Shown here piece by piece: positions 55,426 to 64,000 of a stretch of DNA of 64,000 nucleotides. The DNA is from Zygaena filipendulae. Lineage: Eukaryota > Arthropoda > Insecta > Lepidoptera > Zygaenidae. The stretch spans positions 12,603,501 through 12,667,500 of the forward strand of contig OU015654.1 in the NCBI GenBank assembly GCA_907165275.2, in the 5' to 3' direction. Within the stretch, counting starts at the first letter, position 1; the number at the start of each line of letters is the position of its first letter. The notes below the pieces were generated by a model, which searched no databases, was not told the origin of the DNA, and saw only the letters and a program-made list of their open reading frames with translations. The translations under genes and the position numbers were made by a program.

Positions 55426-55874
55426 TTATGAATGTGAAATAAAATAATAATTATGGAACCTGTCAATTCGAAAGAACGTTGACTGGAGGAGACGCGCTCG
55501 AAATGCGTCAGTACAATAATTATAGCGACACGCAAAAGGCGTATTTACGAAATAATAACAATAAATTCGTGGGTGTAATTTAAACATTATTATTGTCAGT
55601 AAGCAGCCCCTAATGGCTGAGGCGTGATAGAACGGCCTTTTGGTGCGCATTAACGTGAAAATAAACTGTTCAAATACAATAAAACAAACATATAGGGCGA
55701 CAATTAGCCGACACCGTTGTACCCTATTAGAATTAAATGAAGCTCCCGATTTTATCTTTAACGGCACACTAAAATAACTTATTTTTTAAGCCAACCGAAT
55801 TTTAAAGTGACGGAAGAAGCAAGATAAACATAAACATAATATATATGCGCATGTCATGTACGCATTTGTTTAGC
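55426..55874. other. Unannotated AT-rich stretch
   Basis: A 113-codon frame on the minus strand without recognisable motifs; not called. Confidence 0.35.
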
Positions 55875-56045
55875 GATGTGTTCATATACAACGTGTTTGA
55901 ATTAAGTGAAAACCTGATACAGCCCATTTAAAAAAAATAAACAATAATATGATTAAAATATATTTTATGTAAAAATATTATTACTTTAAAAGTTATTCAA
56001 CATTAATTTGGAGGTGAGCTCTTATCTACGAAATTCCAAGCGCTA
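55875..56045. mobile_element. Half copy of the 1001-1352 MITE
   Basis: ATATACAACGTGTTTGAATT, GATTAAAATATATTTTATGT and TACGAAATTCCAAGCGCTAC match the inverted right half of the first copy. The other half is absent. Confidence 0.65.
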
Positions 56046-56780
56046 CGCTCCCAAGCAGGAACCAGGTGATAACAGAAAAAATCTTTGTTGTGCGTGTTGA
56101 AAAAAATAAGGACATAATTTTGAAAATAATTTTGAAAACTTCATTGGCAAAAACTTAATATTTTCTTCTGTATGTAAATGGCTGTAAATTTTAAGCAGTA
56201 GTTTTCAGAAACACTATTCAGGATTACACAATAAGAAGAAAATTGAAAAAAGTTAAGGTTTGTAAGTTTTATAATTTTTATAAATGACCATTTTTTTTAA
56301 AGATTATTTTTTTACGTTTTTCTATTAACAGTTATGACTTTAGACTTAGCCAATCACCTGGTTCTGACTTGACGTCGATTTACAGGGCACCCTGTATACA
56401 ATACCCGCTGATCCGCCCTTTTCACTTCCTGAGGGAAATCCTTTCTTAATGAGTCTTAACGTCGCAAAGGAAACTGTACTAAATATCGTGTTTCTAGCTT
56501 TAGTTAGTTTCGAGTTAGACGAGAAGCTTCGTATAGCGTACGTATTTATTAAAAAAAATATGACTATAAATTGGTGCAATAAAATTTTGATCAAACAAGA
56601 ATGTTCCATAAAGTTTTTTTTGTTTGATTTCATTAGGTATGAGCACAATATCATGACATCCTTAGGTTTATGTCGAAACGATACTTTGTTAACCGCAAAG
56701 TCCATAAAAAATAAGAAAAAAAAGACTATAAGTAAAATAACCTTCGCTAGTTGTATATAGTGCCATCTGTCAAAAATAAA
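56046..56780. other. Unannotated stretch
   Basis: GGAACCAGGTGAT at 56059 and ATCACCTGGTTCTG at 56351 form an inverted pair about 290 bp apart. Overlapping frames of 145 and 103 codons here are AT-driven and motif-free. Confidence 0.35.
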
Positions 56781-57560
56781 CACTCATTTTTCATTGCCGG
56801 AAAACACGGATAAAACGGAATAAAACGGCGTTTTCTAAAAATGAAACCTAGCTAGATCGATTAATCGCCCCCGAAACTCCCTGCATTCTAAATTTCATGA
56901 AAATCGTTGGAGCCGTTTCCGAGATTCAGATTATTTCGGATTATTTATTTCAGATTATTACCTGCGGTAATTTCGGAGTTACCGCGGGAATTCCGGGATA
57001 AAAAGTACCCTATGTCCTTCTCAGTACCCCTCACAACGTGCATGCCAAATTTCATCTAAATCCGTTCACCCGTTTTTGCGTGATTGAGTAACAAACATTC
57101 AAACATCCAAACATTCACACTTTCACATTTATAATATTAGTAGGATTGTAGGCACTACTTCGTCTTCCGCCGATTACAATTAAAATTTTAAAATAATCCA
57201 CTCCTCTATTTTGATTATTCTAATATTAAACCTAATTAGGGTATAGCCCTCGGCTTCGTTCGCTGGAATGCTTTGGCTGGCTTTGGCACACCCCTAAAGA
57301 TAGATCGTAGCGATAAGATGAATATTTGCTCTCGAGTCCGTTTAATGAAACTGTTTATTTGGGGGTCGCAAAATTAATTTGAAATTGGTTTGGGGTAGGA
57401 TTATTTGTAACTAATTGTGTAAAAAAATATTGACAAAATTTTGATTTTGAGGCTTATGTCGGTACGTATTAGATAGATTCTTAACATTTGTCACAAGCTA
57501 GGTTTCATTTTTAGATAAAGTCGTTTTGTCCATGTTTTCTGGCAATGAAAAATGAGTGTT
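56781..57560. repeat. Long inverted repeat with nested Helitron
   Basis: The left arm 56781-56853 (CACTCATTTTTCATTGCCGG...AATGAAACCTAGCTAG) is matched in reverse at 57496-57560, with about 85% identity by eye. The space between holds the Helitron at 56960-57147. Type of element not recognised. Confidence 0.65.
56960..57147 (-). mobile_element. Lep1-like Helitron, 3' end trimmed
   Basis: ACCTGCGGTAATTTCGGAGT, TTCCGGGATAAAAAGTACCC, TCCGTTCACCCGTTTTTGCG, TTTATAATATTAGTAGGA. Confidence 0.7.
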
Positions 57561-58454
57561 TGGTACTGTTTTACCGACACAGCAACACTAAAGGTACTTA
57601 ACAATAGATGGCGTTGTTAAACTGTGACGATAAAAATATACACTTACGTAAAAACTGTATAAACCAAAAAGAAATACCGAGCAAAGCTCGGTCATCCAGG
57701 TATTGAAATATATTTGGCTACTGCCAACTTGATATCTCAGCTACCTAGAAATTATATTCCAAAAAAATAGAAGATTTACGTTATCCTAAAATTGGTTGGA
57801 GAATCTAGTTTCCTTCAGGGAAAATTTAACTACACATTAACGCAAATTTTAGCTCTGACCCTAAATTACCTAATACTTAAACTTAATCTATTCAAATACT
57901 TCAGCTAACTAGCTAGATATACATGCTCCAGCAATACAATATGTATCGGTATGTATCTATCATGTTAAAAGTGATTGACGAATCTGGTTTCCTTCAGGTA
58001 GAATTTCCTTAACGCAAATTTCAACTCTGACCCTAAATTACCTTCGTATGATAATTAAAATAGTTAATTAATCCATCCAAGTTTGGATGTAGATGCTACC
58101 ATCGAACCTACTATCGAACCGATTCTGAATATTCTTTCACCCCAGGAAGCTACAGTAACCTTGACTGGTATTATGATATTATGATATGATACTTTTTAGG
58201 GCTCCCGAGTCCCGATAGTCCCGAAGTTGTTGCGGGTGCATCCGCGCAGGAACAGGTTATCGTCATAAACAGGTTAAATTTGTATGACAACATTAATCAT
58301 AATAATTTAACCTGTTTCTGACGATAAGCTGACCAGCTTGATTGACTACAATGTGTATCACTTCAACTGCCGTTTCTTGCTACTACCTACAGTAGCCCGG
58401 TCCATCTCAACATTGTTTCTTCTGACCCTATACCACCATTTTTAAAACATATAT
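57561..58454. other. Unannotated stretch with a partial tandem
   Basis: GGTTTCCTTCAGG-type and CTCTGACCCTAAATTACCT words occur at about 57810/57855 and 57985/58027, an old duplication of about 170 bp. A Helitron scrap at 58135-58255. No gene. Confidence 0.4.
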
Positions 58455-58560
58455 TATATTTATTTATTTATTCTTTCTTGCATAAAAAGGTGCGAATGGC
58501 GAACTTAATGCCTTGCGGCATTCTCTGACAGTTAACCATTGAATTGACAGAGAAATATAA
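58455..58560 (-). mobile_element. LINE 3' end, worn
   Basis: ATTTATTTATTTATTCTTTC, GAACTTAATGCCTTGCGGCA and TTCTCTGACAGTTAACC; a relative of the 52421 end. Confidence 0.5.
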
Positions 58561-59496
58561 GGGATGGGGTGTGCAACTAACCTAAGGTTTATAATACATC
58601 TTATTATAAACCTACATTAATTTCGTCCATTGCAATTTCGAGTTTACAAACAGTGGTTAAGATCGAAATTTCAATACATTTTTTGATGTAAGGTTAAAAT
58701 AATATAGAGATGGTCGCAGAGTTCGTCACCGCTTTTAATGCTTGCTTGAAAACCTATTCTGTTCGAAAGCGATTTTTTGCCTGTAATGATGGATGGTTTG
58801 GCATGAATTTGGGTACACTGGACAACAAGAGTATTGTCTTGTTTGAACAAAAAAAAAAAATGTTGAGATTATAAAGAAAGTGGTTTTATCAGAAGACAAA
58901 GTTATTAGCATTGCGTAGGATGTATTCATTACTGGATCGAACTTGTGTCCTTTCAGTGTGGGCGGGTCGGAAGTTGAGAGACAGTGAGCTTTGTTCTTTC
59001 ACATTATTACCTACTACTTCGTCTTATAAATTAAGTAGGTGTCTTTTTTTATATCAGAAAAGCAAAAATAGTGTTTGAAAACGTTACTAGATACTTTATT
59101 TAAATATGGGCAAACACTTGAATTACTATTAATGTATTTATGACAATTAATGTATTTTTGGTATGCAGAAAAGATGTGAAAACTGAAAATTAGGGACTAG
59201 CTTTTGCCCGCGGTGGCACGTTCTTGAATTTCAATATTCTCTCGGGAACTTGGCTCTGTTTGTTCCGGGGTTAAAATATCTTAATATGTTATTCAAGGAT
59301 ACCTACTGCAGATTCACTAAAAGAGTTCTGCAGTAGTTCCAGAGTTTATCTCTTACAAATAAATTTAATAAAGCGGTTTTACTAAGGTACCTATGTACCT
59401 ACATTATTACAATTTTTTGTAAAAAAAACACACACACACACAACTTCGTCCAAATCCACATTTTTCATTTGTTCGTAATTTGAAAATAGAAGAAGA
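58561..59496. other. Unannotated stretch
   Basis: A (CA)n run at 59438-59453; a Helitron scrap near 59190-59270. No gene. Confidence 0.35.
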
Positions 59497-59700
59497 AAGA
59501 AGAAGAAAATACATTTATTTCAGCACAACACACAAGAAAAAGAAACAAACATCAACAGTGCCTAATCTAAAGAGACATAGATAATATCTCTTGCATGCTC
59601 TACCGAAAGGGTCACCAACTCAGCATTAGCTAGGTGCGGGAACACCAAGCGCTGGTTTTCAGTTGACAGCCCGCTGTCACGCACGGACGGGGGTAACAAA
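59497..59700 (-). mobile_element. LINE 3' end with (TTC)n tail
   Basis: Minus strand: GCTGAAATAAATGTATTTTC followed by TTC units; upstream GTGACAGCGGGCTGTCAACT looks like the end of a LINE coding region or UTR. Clade unclear. Confidence 0.45.
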
Positions 59701-60488
59701 AAAGAGGCAAAAAAAAATGATACTTAGACAAATACAAATATAAATACAAATACACCAACTAAACATAAAAATATAAAAGATGAATAATATAAAAAAATAC
59801 AAGTAAATAAGTAATCTTACTCTATACAAATTTTATAGAATGGGGACAGTCCGATATCTAGCGATAACACAATTCTATCGAAACGCATGTCATATGTTGT
59901 AAAGTCATCCACATATTTTTGTAACACACTGATGAGACGAAAGATATGTTGTAAATTAATGAGCTAATGCCATCCAAATGATATACGTTATCCGTGATGT
60001 GAGAGAAAATTCTACTCTATCACCACACAATTTGGTTGAGAGTAAAACTAAGTAAAATGGATCGAGCCAGACAGTTATATGGATTTATAAAAAGTCTATT
60101 AGAGATGGCTTTTATAAATGATATATCATTTTAAAGCGTCACTTTACACAACTTGATAAGTGTTTTTTTATTATACTGATATTTACGTATATTTTACGAG
60201 ATTTATAGGGTATAATTTATATTTTTGGTTAGTTTTAAGTTTGTTATTATTGTTAGGTAGATCCCTAATTAGGTGTATTTAATAAAAAAAATGCGCGGCG
60301 CACTTTGCTAGAACGAAGTTATTGCCATATTAAACTGAGTCCGATGTCCGTTATGCATGAAAACGTGCAAAAATACAAAAATAATTTATTTAAATAACAT
60401 GCATACAATCGAACATAGAACCTTCTCCTTTTTGGAAGTCGGTTAAAAACAAAATGGCAGTTGCTTTGTTTTTCCGTGGAGCAGCCGT
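59701..60488. other. Unannotated AT-rich stretch
   Basis: ATACAAATA words at 59735-59760 and the repeat word GGAAGTCGGTTAAAAAC at about 60434. No gene. Confidence 0.35.
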
Positions 60489-60704
60489 ATGACGGAAAAT
60501 GAATTTTTACTCCCATTAGTAAGGTTTGAACAGGTACCAATACAGAATCAAACTATACTGTTATTGTGTCTACAGCAGTATAAAAATGCCATGCAGCATC
60601 TTGATGAATTATACAATTTGCCTGTGGACATTTACATAGATGAGGAACGTTTAGTAAAACAGATAAAAAACCTTTACTTCACGATGTGTTCAAATGTTAA
60701 TTAA
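60489..60704 (+). CDS. Small hypothetical ORF (71 codons)
   Basis: MTENEFLLPLVRFEQVP, then LLLCLQQYKNAMQHLDELYN, LPVDIYIDEERLVKQIKNLY. Its composition (Leu, Glu, Gln, Asp; few Ser/Phe runs) is unlike the chance frames nearby. It may be a small gene, the last exon of a gene, or part of an unrecognised element. There is a CTACAG acceptor-like site at 60569-60574, just before CAGTATAAAAATGCC. No known family recognised; the start context is weak. Confidence 0.3.
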   Translation: MTENEFLLPLVRFEQVPIQNQTILLLCLQQYKNAMQHLDELYNLPVDIYIDEERLVKQIKNLYFTMCSNVN

Positions 60705-61990
60705 ACGATTGCTTATTCAAAGTATCATTAAATACGAGATATCAATTCCCCAAATGTTGCACCTGCGTACCTGTGTTGGGAAACACCTGGTTTAAAATTA
60801 CTGTTAGTTAAAATGATATGGAGATCGAAATTCGGAATGATGCAAATTCAGTGGAGCGTAGAAAACAGACTTGAAATATGGCGCCATAACTAAAGTGATC
60901 GAGCCGCCCGTCACTGTCATGTCATAATGTGTCTTTAAACATAAGTCTTAATAATTTGTGATTTTTTCTGATAAATCTTCAACTAAATTGGCGACGAAGT
61001 CAACAATAAACTCTTCTTCGTTAATTTTATTATGGTAGAAAACTCCCGCAGTCACTACAAAAATATAACCTCAAACTTCCCGAGTTTTATTTCATACAAT
61101 TATAATTTTGACAACTAAATGTCTACTTCTACTGGTCCACACCACTCGTTGCGTTCGAGTGACGTTCGATCGAACTTTTTCGATTGTGAAATTCTGAGAA
61201 TACACAAACTATGTTACGTTCGAAAAAAATTCGAATTTCGAACTTTTTTGCGAATGTGAACTTTTTCTCTACTGCGTGAGAATTGGCCCCGAAATCGTTA
61301 TAATCATTGACATTTCTGTTGCTTTGTTTTCTGAGTCATAAATAACGAAAAGTGCAAATAAATCAAATCGAATATTCTTTATTATCAGCAAATAAGAAAT
61401 CAAATACATACGCGTAGATAAAGCTGGTAACAAAGGGCAGTCTTATTGTTTAAAAGCAGTTTCTTCAGGCCAACCATAACTAAACCACAAAATACCCAGG
61501 TATAATCTAGGTTGATTGCTCATCTATAATGGTTATAGATATACGGATAGTTATAATTATATATCATTGAACTTAAATAGATTCATAAGTACCTACTTTT
61601 TTACCTGTTTTTTATCTGTTAACTTGTTTATTCAAATCAAAATAGGTTAATAATTTATCAAAATCGACATTCCGTACAACTACAGCCTCAAGATCTGCGT
61701 TAATTTGCTAATATTCTCTACAGACAGATCGATATAGGACATAAGTAACACGATACATTGCGAGTAGCCATTTTGTAGTACCTATTTCGTCTCGGGACGC
61801 TTCTCGAGCTCCCCGTTTTTCTTTATAGATATCTGAAAATTGTCTCGAGGAATACAATACATTTGTAATAATAAACTTTAGATCCGCAGATGGTACCGTC
61901 TGAAAAGTATGTAGGTAATACGGTAGCTAACATTTTACAAAATATTATTCTAAGCAAGTAGTAATCACACCGAACAAGTTTTATATTTAT
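60705..61990. other. Unannotated stretch
   Basis: A TTCGA-rich patch at 61150-61255 (TTCGAACTTTTT-like words on both strands) may be a worn inverted repeat. No gene. Confidence 0.35.
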
Positions 61991-62225
61991 ACTAGCTGTG
62001 CCCCACGGTTTCAACCGTTTGAGTTTCGAAATTCCCCTAGAAACTCCAAAGTAGCCTAATTTAATTTGTGGATTATTATTATTATAAACCTTCTCTTAAG
62101 TACCACAAAAAAATTCAAGATCAAAATTAGCCAAATCGGTCCATTAGGTCCAATTAACATTAACCATTCTTGAGTTTTAGCGAGACAAACGAACAGCAAT
62201 TCATTTTTATATACTCGTATGTAGA
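61991..62225 (-). mobile_element. Helitron, 11799/31672 subfamily
   Basis: ACTAGCTGTGCCCCACGGTT, CTCCAAAGTAGCCTAATTTA, CCAAATCGGTCCATTAGGTC, GAGTTTTAGCGAGACAAACG. Confidence 0.6.
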
Positions 62226-62625
62226 TTAGTACTTATGTAGTATGTACTAAGATGATAATTTTATTATTTTCTAAATTATAAAGACACATTGATCAAGAAA
62301 AGATACATAGGTAAAGATTTAGGTAAACTTGTAAACTTTTTGCTATGAACTTTTATTAACAACAAAACTTCTTTTTAAAAACTATTAGTTATTATTAAAC
62401 GCGTGTATTTGTTTATATTTGAGATTCTAGTGGTATGAAAATACCTACTTAGGAAATAATATATTATGTACATTTCATAGCAGAAAAATGCATAGTTCTC
62501 GGACCGTTTGCAACAAACGTACACACACACATCTACACAAACTTGTGCTTTTCAAATATTAGGATCATGGAATAACGACGCTATAACAAGGGTCACACGG
62601 TGTGATAGGAGGTCGGGACCTTAAA
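62226..62625. other. Unannotated AT-rich stretch
   Basis: Nothing recognised. Confidence 0.3.
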
Positions 62626-62978
62626 GGCTGGTTTACACAGTGCGAGCTAGCGAACTCGCACTGTTTGGACGTCACTTACGAGTAACTCGCACGTGCGAGT
62701 TGGACAGTAGCTCGCATCCGAGTTACTTCAACTTTTTTTGTTTTCATTCGCATGCTTGTCTGCCAGCAACTCGTACATGATAGCGGAACCATATTGTTAT
62801 CTATCATAGAGCATCACCCTTTTTTCATAACACTCGATATCGCGGCAACTCGCAAGAGTGGACAGAAGCTGCTAGTGTCTTGTAGATAGCAAAGGCGAGC
62901 GGAGCTTCTGGCGTACGAGTAGACAAGCCGAGTAACTGCCTACTGTCTGGTCAGCAGCTCGCATCGTCTAAACCAGCC
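62626..62978. mobile_element. MITE family G with GCTCGCA/TGCGAGT subterminal repeats
   Basis: The left end GGCTGGTTTACACAGTGCGA is matched inversely by TCGCATCGTCTAAACCAGCC. Inside are at least eight copies of ACTCGCA, GCTCGCA or their inverses on both arms. No coding capacity. Confidence 0.7.
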
Positions 62979-63900
62979 CTAAGCCTCCGTCGCGTCGCTC
63001 CGTCTCCGATCTAGAAAATTTTGGAATTACCCATCAATCTGACTGTAATCCTTTTTATTGTTTTCCGCTAAGAATGTCCCGATACAATTAAAATTTATAA
63101 TGAAATTTCGCTATTGTAACCTAAGGTATTTCTTAATTAAATTTCGCTCGGAAAAAGTTCATTAAATACCGAGTCCCGAGTTCGTTGGTTGTTATAATTG
63201 TTTACCGGAAAATGTATATCGGCAAGAGAATTACGGAATGGGACCGATTAATTATAAATTCATTGTGATTATTTTTTAAATAGGTCACACTCATTGATTT
63301 ACTACTAGCCGGTAGTGCGGTATATCAATAATCACACTGATTACATAATAAGATGGAAATTTTAATTGCATTGACTTTGAATTTTCATCGAGAGAATAAA
63401 ATTTTGCAATTAATTTTAATTATTAATTAAGAAAAATCAGATTGTTCTTGCAATTAGAATGATTGCGTTATTGAAACTTAATTTCTGCGCTAAACCTAAT
63501 GTATTGGGTAATTAAAACTACGATACAATTTTACATTTAACTAGCTGTTCCGCACAGTTTTACCCGTGGAAACCATCCTCCAACCTTCTTCTCGACGAAA
63601 CAAATATGTAAGTATATATTACTGTATGAATACGATCTCAATAGGTTAATTAGTTCAGAAGTTACATGTTCAATGTACATAGAGAGTATTAAATAAATGA
63701 AGAAAATTGAATAAAAATAGACGCGAATGGTGTGCAACTAACTAAAAAGTACAAGTTGTAGTATATCATTACAATCTATTACATAAATGACTATAATACG
63801 CTAGGCAAACGCAACACTGTCGTATTATGGAGCGAACACACTGTAGCAACTTTGGCCAGGTCAGTGCCGACTCAACTCTAGGGAATTGGTGCTGCTTAAA
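62979..63900. other. Unannotated AT-rich stretch
   Basis: A Helitron 3' scrap (CTAGCTGTTCCGCACAGTTT) at 63541-63575. Otherwise nothing. Confidence 0.35.
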
Positions 63901-63904
63901 ATTT

Positions 63905-64000
63905 TTATATAGAATAGAATAGAATAGAATACACTTTATTGTACACCAAAATAATGTTACAGTGTGTGAACAAAAACTTATAACTAAAGGCATACAAAAG
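63905..64000 (-). mobile_element. LINE 3' end with (TATTC)n tail, runs off the window
   Basis: Minus strand: GTACAATAAAGTGTATTC followed by four TATTC units (63911-63932). A CR1-type 3' end; its body would lie beyond 64000. Confidence 0.55.

Noticed and set aside
56346..56783. 145-codon minus-strand frame
   Set aside because: Phe/Ile/Leu-rich translation of AT-rich DNA running into an inverted-repeat arm; an overlapping frame on the other strand is equally open.

Overview
The window looks like a stretch of a moth or butterfly (Lepidoptera) nuclear genome. It is AT-rich and has no prokaryotic gene organisation. It is crowded with short non-autonomous Helitrons of the Lep1 type (5'-TC, 3'-CTAG, GC-rich hairpin near the 3' end), a tRNA-headed lepidopteran SINE, LINE 3' ends with short tandem tails, and several families of inverted-repeat elements. 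Species cannot be told from the sequence alone.

Host gene. Between 1509 and 9849 six short exons on the minus strand join in frame with canonical GT/AG sites and matching phases at every junction (order 5'->3': 9711-9849, 9082-9146, 7436-7574, 5926-6038, 2016-2150, 1509-1643). They encode 242 codons of a cysteine- and tryptophan-rich, probably secreted or extracellular protein. From memory it resembles an arthropod family known only as domains of unknown function (DUF7042-7045 type). The signal-peptide/first exon and the C-terminal exons were not found. The last lies beyond position 1, and the first is either further along the minus strand (above 9849) or outside the window. Most of the rest of the window would then be a long 5' intron or intergenic DNA. 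A textbook recursive-splice-like site (polypyrimidine tract + CAG|GTAAGT) lies at 44552/44553 on the same strand.

Large mobile elements. 13528-21047 is a complete Ty3/Gypsy LTR retrotransposon on the minus strand with a CTGC target duplication, a primer binding site, a polypurine tract, and intact gag and pol joined by a canonical A AAA AAC -1 frameshift site. Its two LTRs are almost identical except at the U5 end. 24716-28678 is a 5'-truncated Jockey/CR1-group LINE on the minus strand with an intact endonuclease-RT ORF. Its ORF1 also ends over an A AAA AAC heptamer that leads into the ORF2 frame. 51273-51866 is an internally deleted mariner-like element whose transposase remnant keeps one open frame.

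Small elements. About thirty Lep1-like Helitron copies are spread through the window, some internally tandem. A 30.5-kb/54.1-kb pair of inverted-repeat elements gives a paralogous empty site that fixes the exact Helitron ends. Other families include one with paired TGACGTCA sites (six copies), one with GGAC...GTCC ends and 4-bp target duplications (four copies), two TA-flanked elements with long terminal inverted repeats, and single copies of others. The remaining sequence is AT-rich, without recognisable genes apart from a few weak coding candidates (29821-29969, 32450-32655, 60489-60704) and a CpG-rich, promoter-like stretch at 39690-40070.
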